Part shown: positions 45,812 through 54,777 of the stretch, one piece after another
Position numbering within the stretch: position 1 is the first letter of the stretch
Layout: each line of letters begins with the position of its first letter
NCBI GenBank assembly: GCA_018262705.1
Contig: JADFDQ010000001.1
Span: 1 to 64,000, forward strand
DNA from: Xanthomonas sp.
GTDB lineage: Bacteria > Pseudomonadota > Gammaproteobacteria > Xanthomonadales > Xanthomonadaceae
Direction: 5' to 3'
DNA: 64,000 bases
Notes under the pieces: model-generated
Databases searched by the model: none
What the model was told of the DNA's origin: nothing
What the model saw: the letters and a program-made list of their open reading frames with translations, nothing else
Made by a program: the position numbers and the translations under genes

Positions 45812-46414
45812 ATGACGCCCATGTCCGAATCTTTCGACGCGCTGATGGCGCGCATCCGCATCTGCCGAATTTGCGAGGCGTTTCTGCCGCTCGGGCCGCG
45901 TCCGGTGCTGCAGGCGTCTCCCGAATCGCGGCTGCTGATCGTCAGCCAGGCGCCGGGGCGCAAGGTGCACCAAACCGGCATTCCGTTCAACGATCCCAGC
46001 GGCGACCGCCTGCGCGACTGGCTGGGGGTGGACAAGACGACGTTCTACGACGCCGACAGGATCGCCATCGTGCCGATGGGATTCTGCTTTCCCGGCACCG
46101 GCAACAGCGGCGACCTGCCGCCGCGTCCGGAGTGCGCGCAGGAATGGCATCCGCAGTTGCTGCCGCAGCTCAAGCAGGTGCAACTCACGCTGGCCATCGG
46201 CCAATACGCGCAGGTCGGGCTGCTGAAAGAGGCGCGTGGCGCAACGCTGACCGACACCGTGCAGGACTGGCGCCGCCATCTGCGCGAGCGCGGCATCCTG
46301 CCGCTGCCGCACCCCAGCCCGCGCAACCGGATGTGGCTCACCCGCAACCCGTGGTTCGAAACCGAGCTGCTGCCGGAGCTGCGCAAGCGGGTGAAAAAAG
46401 CCTTGCGCGGCTGA
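45812..46414 (+). CDS. Uracil-DNA-glycosylase-like family protein
   Basis: 200 aa (or 197 from the ATG three codons later). Resembles the UDG superfamily: an N-terminal CRICEAFLPLGPRP motif with two cysteines, LLIVSQAPGRKVHQTGIPF (substrate loop), DPSGDRLRDWLG, and the C-terminal LPHPSPRN (HPSP, resembling the UDG HPSPL loop). The family is widespread in this group and usually annotated only as UDG-family; glycosylase activity is not assured. Plus strand, in the middle of the minus-strand ole region. Confidence 0.8.
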   Translation: MTPMSESFDALMARIRICRICEAFLPLGPRPVLQASPESRLLIVSQAPGRKVHQTGIPFNDPSGDRLRDWLGVDKTTFYDADRIAIVPMGFCFPGTGNSGDLPPRPECAQEWHPQLLPQLKQVQLTLAIGQYAQVGLLKEARGATLTDTVQDWRRHLRERGILPLPHPSPRNRMWLTRNPWFETELLPELRKRVKKALRG

Positions 46415-46498
46415 GTCGTTTCAGCCTTCGCCCTAACTGCTGTCAATGTCGTTTCATCATACTGCACGGAACTGACTCAGGCCTCCTGCCGGCTTGGT

Positions 46499-46912
46499 TC
46501 AGCGCACGTCCGAAATCACCACGTTGCCGCCCTCGCGGGCCAGATCGATCCACATCCGCTCGCCCGGGCGCTTTTTGACGATCCAGGTCTTGGGCACTTT
46601 CACGAAGTTGAGATGATAGGTGGTGGTGTGACTGGAGGTCGTGTTGCCACCGGCGTCCTTGCACCAGACCACCAGCGCGGATTTGGCGGAAAACTGCACG
46701 TCGTAGGCTTCCGCGCAGTCGTCGTAGCCGCCCTTGGGCAGATAGCTGAAACCGTGGGTCGCCGCGCCGGAAGCGCGAAATTGGGCGCCCTCGGACTCCA
46801 GCCGAAACGCGATCCGGGTGGCGCCATCGCCGCTGAACAGGCCACAAGCGGACAGCGAGAGCAGCACCGGCAGCGCCGCCGCCAAGCGGCCAGGCGCAAT
46901 GACTCGATTCAT
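46499..46912 (-). CDS. Lipoprotein of unknown function
   Basis: 137 aa with a lipobox (LSLSAC, Cys23). The mature part is beta-rich (FSYLPKGGYDDCAEAY, TTYHLNFVKVPKTW) with two further cysteines (about 65 and 84) that could form a disulfide. Strong GGAGGA ribosome site before ATG 46912. Directly downstream of oleA on the same strand (77 bp), so possibly co-expressed. No family recognised. Confidence 0.72.
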   Translation of the reverse strand: MNRVIAPGRLAAALPVLLSLSACGLFSGDGATRIAFRLESEGAQFRASGAATHGFSYLPKGGYDDCAEAYDVQFSAKSALVVWCKDAGGNTTSSHTTTYHLNFVKVPKTWIVKKRPGERMWIDLAREGGNVVISDVR

Positions 46913-46989
46913 GGCTTCCTCCGGGCAGGATGAGCAGACAGTATGCCGTCAGTACCGGCGCGACGCGCGGCCTGCGCCGCGCACCGTGC

Positions 46990-48006
46990 TCACCACTCCA
47001 CTTCCGCCATCGAGCAGTTCAGGCCGGAACCAATCCCCAGCAGCGCAACCCGGCTGCCCTTCTTGAATCGACCCATTTCGCGGAGCTTTGACAGCACGAT
47101 CGGTACAGATGCCGGGCCGATGTTGCCGTGTTCGCCGAAGATTGTCATCACCTTTCTGGGATCGATGCCCATCGCCTTGGTGAAGGCGGCGGTGTGAACC
47201 TTGCTGACCTGATGGATGACGAATTCGTCCATCTCGCCCACCACCCAGCCCAGTTTCAGCTTGGCGACATCGAAGGTCTTGGTGGCCAGTTTGATGCCTT
47301 CGACCAGCAGGGTGCGGGTGTCGGTGATCATGCCGTCGAGATTGCCTCGGCACAGCATGTTCCACTGGGTGGCCGCACGCGTGACGCCACCCTTGTAGCG
47401 CGGCGCGCCCGGCGCCAGTTCGGTACGCGCCAGCACCATGCCCGCAGCGCCGGAACCCAGCGTGAGCGTGGCCAGTTCGTTGCGGAAGTCTGCTTCGGTG
47501 ACGTCGGCGCGGGTCATCCGCTCCAGCGTTTTCTCGTAGGCCTTGTTGGCGGTTTCGCCATCGACCACCAGCGCATATTCAATCTCGCCGCGCTCGATCA
47601 TCCGTCCGGCGATGTCCATGCCGTTGATGAAAGCCAGACAGGCGTTGGCGATGTCGAAGTTCTGGCAGGTGTCGGGCAGGCCGAGGTTGCCGCTGACGAT
47701 CGAGGCGGTGGACGGTTCCAGATAGTCGCGGCTGACCGAAGTGTTGACCAGCAGGCCGACCTTGTCCGGGTCGATGCCGGCATCGGCCAATGCCTTGACT
47801 CCGGCCAGGGTGGCGGCGTCTGAAGCCAGCACGTTGTCGTCCCACAGCCGGCGCTCATGGATGCCGGCGATGTCGCCGAGCACATCGGTGCGAATGCCGA
47901 GACGATCCAGCGTCGGTTTCAGCCGGGCGTTGATCTCCTCCGACGTCAGGCGCCGCGGGGCGTCAATATGGGCCAGGCCGGCGATGGCAACGCGTTGAAA
48001 CAACAT
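46990..48006 (-). CDS. oleA: OleA: acyl-CoA head-to-head condensing thiolase
   Basis: 338-aa thiolase-fold enzyme that performs a non-decarboxylative Claisen condensation of two fatty acyl-CoAs to a 2-alkyl-3-ketoacid. Sequence follows Xanthomonas OleA throughout: AGLAHIDAPRRLTSEEI, VNTSVSRDYLEPSTASIVSG (quoted in part), catalytic Cys123 in NACLAFINGMD, His in EFVIHQVSKVH, Asn in GEHGNIGPAS, and C-terminal GIGSGLNCSMAEVEW. First gene of the ole set on the minus strand. Confidence 0.96.
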   Translation of the reverse strand: MLFQRVAIAGLAHIDAPRRLTSEEINARLKPTLDRLGIRTDVLGDIAGIHERRLWDDNVLASDAATLAGVKALADAGIDPDKVGLLVNTSVSRDYLEPSTASIVSGNLGLPDTCQNFDIANACLAFINGMDIAGRMIERGEIEYALVVDGETANKAYEKTLERMTRADVTEADFRNELATLTLGSGAAGMVLARTELAPGAPRYKGGVTRAATQWNMLCRGNLDGMITDTRTLLVEGIKLATKTFDVAKLKLGWVVGEMDEFVIHQVSKVHTAAFTKAMGIDPRKVMTIFGEHGNIGPASVPIVLSKLREMGRFKKGSRVALLGIGSGLNCSMAEVEW

Positions 48007-48120
48007 GGCAAGTACTCGAAACGGGCGAAACTCGACCCCTTGAACCGATCAGAATAGCGCATTTCCAGTTCCATGCGCATGCGTATGGATAGTTCGTGAT
48101 GCGCACCTGGTCCCACCTGT

Positions 48121-48429
48121 TCAGGAACAGCGCCACATCGCCCAGCGCTGGCGCCCATCTTCCGCTGCCCCCATCGGGCTGACCCGGTTGGCGCCCAGTC
48201 TCGGCGCCTCGTTGCGGGCGAGAATTTCCAGCTCATCGCGCACCCGCAATTCGTCGCGCTCGTAAGGACCGACTTTGTGGGTCATCGTCACCACCACCTC
48301 GCCGCGCGCCTCGCAGCCCGTCGGCGCGCGCTCCAGTACCTGCACCCGCTGCGCGGCGGGGGTCATCGTCACGAAGGCGCAGCCTGAAAGCATCGACGCA
48401 AACACGATCGGCAGGATTCGTTGCCACAT
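48121..48429 (-). CDS. Small DUF4156-like lipoprotein
   Basis: 102 aa with a lipobox (MLSGC, Cys17). It has the DUF4156-type pattern of a short lipoprotein with a conserved Cys near CEARGEV, a helical KVGPYERDELRVRDELEILARNEA region (quoted in part), then NRVSP and a late Cys. ATG 48429 follows GAGGA. It lies just downstream of the M16 peptidase terminator and upstream of oleA; it probably has its own promoter. Confidence 0.72.
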   Translation of the reverse strand: MWQRILPIVFASMLSGCAFVTMTPAAQRVQVLERAPTGCEARGEVVVTMTHKVGPYERDELRVRDELEILARNEAPRLGANRVSPMGAAEDGRQRWAMWRCS

Positions 48430-48442
48430 TCCGGCGTCCTCG

Positions 48443-48476
48443 AAAAAACGAAGCCCGACAAGCATGCCGGGCTTCG
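48443..48476 (-). terminator. Intrinsic terminator of the M16 peptidase gene
   Basis: On the minus strand CGAAGCCCG ... CGGGCTTCG forms a 9-bp stem followed by TTTTTT. It begins 24 bp after the peptidase stop and ends just before the DUF4156 lipoprotein gene. Confidence 0.85.
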
Positions 48477-48500
48477 GGGGGCTCTGGATGAACGAAACCC

Positions 48501-51347
48501 TCAGGGCTTGGGCGGCACCGGCTTGCCGTCGGCGTCGAGGATTGTGACTTCGCCGATGTTGAGCGCCCGCACCGGCGCTTCGGTCTGCTTGAGGTCGCCG
48601 ACGATCAGCCAGGTCAAGCCGGCTGGGTTGAACATGTGTGCCTGGGCATTGACCTGGGCCGGCGTCATCGCCTCGATCGCGGCCTTGCGGCGGAACACGT
48701 AGTCGTCCGGACGCCCGTACAGGACGTTGCTGGCGATGGTGCCCAACACCGCGCGGGCAGTTTCGAAATCGCCCGGCAGGCTCAGGGTCTCGATCTTCTC
48801 CATGCTCTCGACTTCGGCGCTGCTGGCCGGGCGCGTGCCATTCGCATACGCGGTGACCTCGCGGCGCAACTCCGCCACCGATTCACCGGTCTTGTCGATC
48901 TGCACCGGCGCGCGGGCCATCCACAGGCGTGGGCCGATCGCGCCGCCGGCACCGCTGCCGGCGCCGTACGACCAGTGCTTGTCCTCGCGCAGGTTCATGT
49001 TGAGGCGGGAAGTGAAATCACCGCCCAGCACCATGTTGGCCATGTCGTAGTCGATCGACTTCGGATCGCTGCTGGGCGGCAGCAGCGAAGACGCGACGAT
49101 GGTCGCCTGCACGGCGCCGGGCTGGTCGATCAGGAACACCCGCGGCTGCGGCTGTGCCGGCACCGTCGGGATCGCCGATGCGGCCGCGCTGACGCCCGCC
49201 GGCTTCCAGTCGCCGAAGTGGCGCTCCAGCACCGGCATGATTTCTGCCAGCGTGGTATCGCCCACCACCACCAAGGTGGCATCCTGCGGACGCAGCCTGC
49301 CGTCGTGCCAGCCTTGGATGTCGGCGCGGCCCAAGCCGGTGATCGAAGCCTCGCTGCCGCTGGCCGGGGCCGCGTACGGATGGCCCGCGCCATACACCAG
49401 GCCCGGCAACACGCGTGCGGCCAGAGTATTCGGGTTGGCCTTTTCCTGGCGGATACCGGCGACCCACTGGCCACGCACGCGGTCGATGTCGGCCTGGTCG
49501 AAGCGCGGCCGGCGCAGCATGTCGGCGTACAGCGCCACCGATGCGTCGAGATTCTGCTTCAGCGCCGACAGGTAGACATCGCTGCTGTCGCGCCCGGCAC
49601 TGGCGCTGAGATTGGCGCCCAACGCTTCGGCGCGATCGGCGAAGGCCAGCGCATCGCGGTCGCCGGCCCCTTCGTCGAGCAGGCCCATGGTGAAGCTGGC
49701 GAGGCCCGGGTGGGCCACAGAATCGGCCGCCTGACCGCCACGGAACTGGTAGCTCATCTGCACCACCGGAACGTCATGGCGCTCGGCCAGCACGACCTGG
49801 GTGCCATTGCTCAGGGTGGCATGCTGCTGGGCCGGGAACACCAGGTCCGGGAACCGGGTCGGCATCGGCGGGCCGGACGTGCGGTCGACGGTGGACGCCG
49901 TGGTGGTGTAGCGAGTATCCGGCTTGGGAATCGTGAACGCGGCCGGCGTCACCGTCGGCTCCTCGGCCACCGGCACGCGCGGACCCGGATTCACCACCAG
50001 GGTATGGCTGCCCTTGCCCGCCCCCAGCCAGCTGTTGCCGGCGGCACGCACGTTATCGGCGGTGGCCTCGGCCAGGGTCTTGAGGCTGTCCTGGTAGCAA
50101 TCGGGCTTGCCGGTGTAGACCGTGCATTCGGCCAGCACATCGGCCTTGCCGCCAAAGCCGCCGATGCGCTCGACCCCGCGCACCCAAGCCGCCTCGACGC
50201 CGGTACGTGCGCGATTCAGCTCATCCACGCTGGGGCCCTCGCGCAGCAGGCGCTGCAATTCCTCGCTGATGATCGCCTCGACCTTGGCCGGGTCGATCCC
50301 CTTCTTGACCGTGGCAGTGATGATGAAATTGCTGCTCAGTTGCGAAGGCGACACCATCGCAGCCACGCTGTCGGCCAGCTTCTCGTCGTGGACGAGGCGG
50401 CGTGACAGGCGCGAGGACTTGCCGCCGGCGAGGACGCGGGCGAACAGGTCAAGACGATCCAGGTCGGGCTGGCCGTACTGGGCCACGTTCCAGATCCGGT
50501 AGATGCGCGACTGCGGCACCTGGTCGGTCATCGTGGAACGTGAATCGGCGGCATGCGCCGCCACGTCAACCGCCGGCTGCGCCATGGTCGGCGTGGCCGG
50601 AATGTCGCCGAAATACTCCGCCACTTTCGCGCGCGCGGTGGCCACGTCGATGTCGCCGGCCAGCACCAGCACCGCGTTGTTCGGGCCGTACCAGGTCTTG
50701 AACCAGGTCTTGACGTCGTCCAGCGAAGCGGCGTTGAGGTCGTTCATCGACCCGATGGTGCTGTGGTGGTACGGATGCCCGGCCGGATACATCAGTCGGC
50801 CCAGCTCGTCCCAGACCTGCCCGTAGGGCTGGTTATCGCCCTGGCGCTTTTCGTTCTGAACCACGCCGCGCTGCTCGTCCAGGGTCTTCTGGTCGATCGC
50901 GCCGAGCAGGTGGCCCATGCGGTCGGATTCCATCCACAGCGCCATGTCGAGCGCGGTGGTCGGCACATTCTCGAAATAGTTGGTACGGTCGGAATTGGTG
51001 GTGCCGTTCTGGTTGGTGGTGCCGACGGCGGTGAACGGGGTGAAGAATTCGCCCGGCGCGTTTTCGCTGCCGTTGAACATCAGGTGCTCGAACAGGTGGG
51101 CAAAGCCGGTGCGGCCGCCCGGCTCGTCCTTGCTGCCGACGTGGTACCACACGTTGACCGCAACGATCGGTGCCTTGCGGTCGGTGTGGACGATCACCCG
51201 CAACCCGTTGGGGAGGGTGAATGTCTCGTAGGGGATGTTGACGGTCGGCGCGGTGGCGGCCTGCGCATGCGCCTGCGGGGCGTAGCCGCCCAGACTCAGG
51301 GCACCGGTGAGGGCGAGGGCGAGGGCGGCGGGGCGGAAGACATTCAC
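48501..51347 (-). CDS. Periplasmic M16-family zinc metallopeptidase
   Basis: 948 aa, two pitrilysin-like halves. Signal peptide about 1-29 (AHAQA). The inverted zinc motif HLFEH is at 84-88 with a downstream Glu in VVQNEKR about 75 residues later. The C-terminal half (about 500-900) lacks HxxEH and serves as the closing half of the clamshell, with the conserved WSYGAGSGAGG segment. M16 enzymes degrade unfolded or short peptides. AAGGAG lies upstream of the ATG. Confidence 0.92.
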   Translation of the reverse strand: MNVFRPAALALALTGALSLGGYAPQAHAQAATAPTVNIPYETFTLPNGLRVIVHTDRKAPIVAVNVWYHVGSKDEPGGRTGFAHLFEHLMFNGSENAPGEFFTPFTAVGTTNQNGTTNSDRTNYFENVPTTALDMALWMESDRMGHLLGAIDQKTLDEQRGVVQNEKRQGDNQPYGQVWDELGRLMYPAGHPYHHSTIGSMNDLNAASLDDVKTWFKTWYGPNNAVLVLAGDIDVATARAKVAEYFGDIPATPTMAQPAVDVAAHAADSRSTMTDQVPQSRIYRIWNVAQYGQPDLDRLDLFARVLAGGKSSRLSRRLVHDEKLADSVAAMVSPSQLSSNFIITATVKKGIDPAKVEAIISEELQRLLREGPSVDELNRARTGVEAAWVRGVERIGGFGGKADVLAECTVYTGKPDCYQDSLKTLAEATADNVRAAGNSWLGAGKGSHTLVVNPGPRVPVAEEPTVTPAAFTIPKPDTRYTTTASTVDRTSGPPMPTRFPDLVFPAQQHATLSNGTQVVLAERHDVPVVQMSYQFRGGQAADSVAHPGLASFTMGLLDEGAGDRDALAFADRAEALGANLSASAGRDSSDVYLSALKQNLDASVALYADMLRRPRFDQADIDRVRGQWVAGIRQEKANPNTLAARVLPGLVYGAGHPYAAPASGSEASITGLGRADIQGWHDGRLRPQDATLVVVGDTTLAEIMPVLERHFGDWKPAGVSAAASAIPTVPAQPQPRVFLIDQPGAVQATIVASSLLPPSSDPKSIDYDMANMVLGGDFTSRLNMNLREDKHWSYGAGSGAGGAIGPRLWMARAPVQIDKTGESVAELRREVTAYANGTRPASSAEVESMEKIETLSLPGDFETARAVLGTIASNVLYGRPDDYVFRRKAAIEAMTPAQVNAQAHMFNPAGLTWLIVGDLKQTEAPVRALNIGEVTILDADGKPVPPKP

Positions 51348-51446
51348 GGAAGGAACTCCTTTTCGGGTTCGAGGACAGCTGACCTTTCATGATAACCGTC
51401 GCACTTCGTCGATACACTAGGCCGGAAGCCACCCTCGGGAGCCACC

Positions 51447-52172
51447 ATGCCTCGCATCGCCGTCGTCACCGGCGCCAATCGCGGCATCGGGCTGGAATTT
51501 GTCCGCCAGCTGCTGGCGCGCGGCGATCGCGTGCTGGCGACCTGTCGCCGCCCCGGCAAGGCCACCGAACTCAACGCACTCACCGGTCACCACCCGGGCA
51601 AGCTGCGCGTGCTGCCGCTGGACGTGGCCGATCCCGGCGCGCGTGCCGAACTGGCGGCTGAACTGCCGCTGGCGTTGGGCGACGATGCGCGCATCGACCT
51701 GCTGATCAACAACGCCGGCGTGCTGCACTCCGGCGAACGTTTCGGCCAACTGCGCCAGACCACCCTGGAAGACAGCCTGCAGACCAATGCCATCGGCCCG
51801 CTGCTGTTGACCCAGACGCTGGCGCCGCTGTTTCGGGAGGGCGCTGCCGACGCCACGGGTGCTCTCGTCATCGCCAACCTCAGCTCGCAGCTGGGCTCGA
51901 TTGCCGGCGTCACCCGTTTCGGTGCGCCCAGCTACGCGATCAGCAAGGCCGCGCAGAACATGGCCACGGCGCAGCTGGCGCAGGCGCTGGCACCGCGCGG
52001 CATCGTGGTGCTGGCCTTGCATCCGGGCTGGGCGCAGACCGCGATGGGCGGACCGAAGGCGACCGACGCCCCCGCCGACGTCGTGGCCGGCCTGTTGGCG
52101 CTGATCGACGCCGCCACGCCGGCGCAGTCCGGACACTTTTTCGACTGGCGCGGCCAGCCGCTGCCGTGGTGA
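51447..52172 (+). CDS. SDR-family oxidoreductase (C-factor-like)
   Basis: 241 aa: [16 protein letters not shown] cofactor loop, [17 protein letters not shown] (Ser), catalytic [10 protein letters not shown] (Tyr-x3-Lys) and [11 protein letters not shown], a pattern common in CsgA/C-factor-like SDRs of unknown substrate. CGGGAG ribosome site; a TACACT -10-like box lies about 30 bp before the start. It is followed 34 nt later by trmL. Confidence 0.83.
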   Translation: MPRIAVVTGANRGIGLEFVRQLLARGDRVLATCRRPGKATELNALTGHHPGKLRVLPLDVADPGARAELAAELPLALGDDARIDLLINNAGVLHSGERFGQLRQTTLEDSLQTNAIGPLLLTQTLAPLFREGAADATGALVIANLSSQLGSIAGVTRFGAPSYAISKAAQNMATAQLAQALAPRGIVVLALHPGWAQTAMGGPKATDAPADVVAGLLALIDAATPAQSGHFFDWRGQPLPW

Positions 52173-52206
52173 AGTGACGCCCACCGTTTCGCCCACACAG
52201 CGCCCG

Positions 52207-52686
52207 ATGCTCCACGTCATCCTGCTCCGCCCGGAAATTCCGCCCAACACCGGCAACGTGATCCGGCTGTGCGCCAACACCGGCGCGCGGCTGCACCTAG
52301 TGCGCCCGCTCGGGTTTGAGATCGACGACAAGCACCTGCGCCGCGCCGGGCTGGACTACCACGAATTCGCGGCGATGCAGGTTCACGACGACCTCGATGC
52401 CGCCCTGGCGGCGATCGCACAGGCAAACGGCGCGCCGGCGCGCCTGTTCGCCTTGTCCACCCGCGGCGACGTGCGCTTCGACACGCCGAACTTTCGCGAC
52501 GGCGACGCCTTCCTGTTCGGCAGCGAAACCTCCGGCCTGCCAGCGGAGGTCTGGACGCGCATCCCGGACGCGCAGCGCCTGCGCCTGCCGATGCGGCCGA
52601 ACAACCGCAGCCTCAATCTCTCCAACGCGGTGGCCGTGACCGTGTTCGAGGCGTGGCGGCAGCTCGGGTTTGCGGGCGATGGTTGA
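52207..52686 (+). CDS. trmL: tRNA (cytidine/uridine-34 2'-O)-methyltransferase
   Basis: 159-aa SPOUT-class methyltransferase from ATG 52207 ([20 protein letters not shown]), which matches E. coli TrmL; the GTG 11 codons earlier is less likely. The C-terminal trefoil-knot motifs [10 protein letters not shown] and [20 protein letters not shown] (quoted in part) bind SAM. Methylates the wobble base of tRNA-Leu isoacceptors in known members. Confidence 0.94.
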   Translation: MLHVILLRPEIPPNTGNVIRLCANTGARLHLVRPLGFEIDDKHLRRAGLDYHEFAAMQVHDDLDAALAAIAQANGAPARLFALSTRGDVRFDTPNFRDGDAFLFGSETSGLPAEVWTRIPDAQRLRLPMRPNNRSLNLSNAVAVTVFEAWRQLGFAGDG

Positions 52687-52705
52687 TCGTGCAGGTGAAT
52701 CCGAA

Positions 52706-52905
52706 TCGCGCCCCTGCGGTGCGCTCCTACGGCAGGCGTTATTTCTGTAGGAGCACATCGAGGCCGCCGGCCGAGAGGTGCGAATAGGCATCGCGCCCCT
52801 GCGGTGCGCTCCTACGGACAGGCGTTATTTCTGTAGGAGCACATCGAGGCCGCCGGCCGAGAGGTGCGAATAGGCCATCGCGCCCCTGCGGTGCGCTCCT
52901 GCGGG
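52706..52905. repeat. Tandem REP-like repeat, two full copies (85 and 87 bp) and a partial third
   Basis: Copies start at 52706, 52791 and 52878 with TCGCGCCCCTGCGGTGCGCT. Each full copy has GCGCTCCTAC ... GTAGGAGC facing each other (REP/BIME-like inverted pairs), plus GAGGCCGCCGGCCGAG. Copies 1 and 2 differ by two single-base indels; copy 3 keeps only the first ~28 bp with one change. It fills the 226-bp gap between the convergent trmL and lipoprotein genes, and may act as a bidirectional transcription end. Confidence 0.9.
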
Positions 52906-52912
52906 TAGACGT

Positions 52913-53947
52913 TTATGGCCCCAACAGGTCGGTATCGCTGACGATCTTTCCGCTCTTGAGGTCGATTCTCAGCAGCTGCGAAGCATTGGCCAGCAGTAGC
53001 GATTCGCCCTGCCGCACGAACTGTTCGGTGTCGAAACTGTTGGCCCAGTCACCGCGCGACTGCGGCAGCGGCGTGCTCCAGCGCGTGGCCAGGGTCGTGA
53101 CATCCAGCAACGCGAGCAACTTGTGCTGGCTGCTGTTCTTCTCGGTATCGGACAGCACCAGAATGCCGCCGTCGATCCGGGTTGCTTTCGGAAAGGACTC
53201 TGCCTGCGGAAGATCGATCACCAGATATTTCGGATCCAGAAAATCCTGCGGCGACCGTTGCGCTTGCCCATGCCCGGCAAACTCGATGTAGCGACGCCCG
53301 TCTCCGGCTTCACTCAGGCTCTCGGGCAACCTTCCACGCGTCTGCTGGAAGCTGTCCACGCGCACGAAATCGCCGTCGGCGGGCTGCGCAGCGCCGCTGG
53401 CCGGATCCAGCCGGTACTTGCGGCCATCGCCGGCTTCCACGAAAAACGCATCCAGCTGCTCGCGGCGACGATAGAAATCCGCACCTTCCACGGTCAGGTT
53501 CACGCCGGGATTGCGCGCACGGATCGCCGCGCCGTCCAACGTGACGGTTTGCGCCGCGATCGAGAACACCATCGGCGCCTGCGCCTTGCCGCCGTCGTCA
53601 CGGCAAGCGATCAGCACCTGCGACTCGCCGACGGCACCCAGGCTTGGAAAGCGGCATACGTCCGCATCCAGCTTCAACGGCTCAGCCAGCAGCTTGCGTC
53701 CGGCCCTCGTGTCCACGAGTTGCAGATAGTTCGTCAACGACCCGTTGCTGACGGTTCGACCGCCGGTGCGCTGATGGGAAAAGATGAAAACGCTGTGATA
53801 GATGTACGCGTAGTACCTGCCGCTCGGGCTGAACTGGCCCTTGAACACCGTCGGTTCCTGTCGCCCCATCTGCGAGCAAGCGGCCAGCAGCAGTGCAACG
53901 GCGACGATCGCCAGCCGGCGGAGTAAGGGTTGGCGTGCGCCTGTCAT
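52913..53947 (-). CDS. Lipoprotein of unknown function, possible beta-propeller
   Basis: 344 aa with a lipobox (LLLAAC, Cys24). The mature part is beta-rich with recurring motifs such as FSPSGRYYAYIY, LQLVDTRAGRKL, GDGRKYRLD and LLRIDLKSGKI spaced through the chain, consistent with a propeller fold. No catalytic residues recognised. It may resemble the uncharacterised PA2928-type family, but I cannot confirm that. Convergent with trmL across a REP-like repeat. Confidence 0.72.
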   Translation of the reverse strand: MTGARQPLLRRLAIVAVALLLAACSQMGRQEPTVFKGQFSPSGRYYAYIYHSVFIFSHQRTGGRTVSNGSLTNYLQLVDTRAGRKLLAEPLKLDADVCRFPSLGAVGESQVLIACRDDGGKAQAPMVFSIAAQTVTLDGAAIRARNPGVNLTVEGADFYRRREQLDAFFVEAGDGRKYRLDPASGAAQPADGDFVRVDSFQQTRGRLPESLSEAGDGRRYIEFAGHGQAQRSPQDFLDPKYLVIDLPQAESFPKATRIDGGILVLSDTEKNSSQHKLLALLDVTTLATRWSTPLPQSRGDWANSFDTEQFVRQGESLLLANASQLLRIDLKSGKIVSDTDLLGP

Positions 53948-54039
53948 TGCCCGTCCTTCGATTTCACGTCACCTCCATCATGCACGTCAGTTCCGTGAAA
54001 AAGCGGACAGCGCCTTTACGCCGCTTTGCCTGAACACTT

Positions 54040-54054
54040 ACTGGACGGTTCAGT
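54040..54054. promoter_or_regulatory. Imperfect palindrome upstream of the Ax21 gene
   Basis: ACTGGAC-G-GTTCAGT matches at six of seven arm positions and resembles operators of TetR-type regulators. It lies about 100 bp before the Ax21 start. Function is inferred only from symmetry. Confidence 0.3.
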
Positions 54055-54151
54055 TTGGTATTCAGTGACGGTTGTCGGGCTCGGGCCGACAGTGCGCCCA
54101 CGTTCCGCCGACGCGCGGAGCGGACAACATCCCACACGGAGGTACTCCCCC

Positions 54152-54709
54152 ATGAAGCGACTCGCCATTGCTCTTGCTCTCGCCGCAGCCGTCCCGTTTG
54201 CCGCCTCGGCCGCCGACGGCATCAACTACGACTATGTGCAAGGCGGCTATGTCGCCACCAACAGCAGCGATCCCGATGCCGACGGCTGGGGCCTGGGCGG
54301 CTCGGTCTCCGTGCATCCGAACGTGCACCTGTTCGCCGATTACGCCCGTCAGGACATCAAGCACACCTCGTTCAACTACGATCAGTGGCGGGTTGGCGGC
54401 GGTTACCACACCCAGGTTGGCAGCAACACCGACTTCGTCGCCAACGTCGCCTACGAGCGCTTCGACGCCGGCGCCGGCCTGAACGTGGACGGCTACAGCG
54501 TGGAGGGCGGCGTGCGCAGCGCGCTGGCCCCGAATTTCGAGGGCTACGCCATGCTCGGCTACCTCGACGGCAACCACTACAAGGGCGACGCCTACGGACG
54601 CCTCGGGGCCACCGTCAAGTTCAATTCGAACTGGAGCGCGAACGCCGACGTGCGCTTCATCAACGGCGGCGAGAACCAGTGGTTCGTCGGCCCGCGCTAT
54701 TCGTGGTGA
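54152..54709 (+). CDS. Ax21-family outer-membrane beta-barrel protein
   Basis: 185 aa. Signal peptide 1-21 (FAASA-A), then an eight-strand-like small barrel ending in an aromatic C-terminus (FVGPRYSW) typical of BAM substrates. The order of motifs (YDYVQGGYVATN, DADGWGLGGS, VHPNVHLFADY, YERFDAGAGLNVDGYS, FEGYAMLGYLDG) follows the Xanthomonas/Stenotrophomonas Ax21 family, whose members are secreted via vesicles and influence motility and biofilm. ATG 54152 follows GGAGG. A terminator follows. Confidence 0.85.
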   Translation: MKRLAIALALAAAVPFAASAADGINYDYVQGGYVATNSSDPDADGWGLGGSVSVHPNVHLFADYARQDIKHTSFNYDQWRVGGGYHTQVGSNTDFVANVAYERFDAGAGLNVDGYSVEGGVRSALAPNFEGYAMLGYLDGNHYKGDAYGRLGATVKFNSNWSANADVRFINGGENQWFVGPRYSW

Positions 54710-54732
54710 CCGGCAGCTGAAATGCGGCTCCG

Positions 54733-54761
54733 AAAACGCCCGGCAGCGCCGGGCGTTTTTT
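54733..54761. terminator. Intrinsic terminator between the Ax21 and gpsA genes, active mainly on plus
   Basis: AAACGCCCGGC-AGC-GCCGGGCGTTT followed by more T bases on the plus strand, 24 bp past the Ax21 stop. On the minus strand a four-T run follows the same stem, so it may also end gpsA transcription (gpsA stop at 54778). Confidence 0.82.
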
Positions 54762-54777
54762 GTCGGCAGCCGCTGCT

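Noticed and set aside
52706-52905. Possible CRISPR or attachment-site repeat
   Set aside because: Repeats are directly adjacent, 85-87 bp, internally palindromic, without spacers or an integrase; REP-like explains them.
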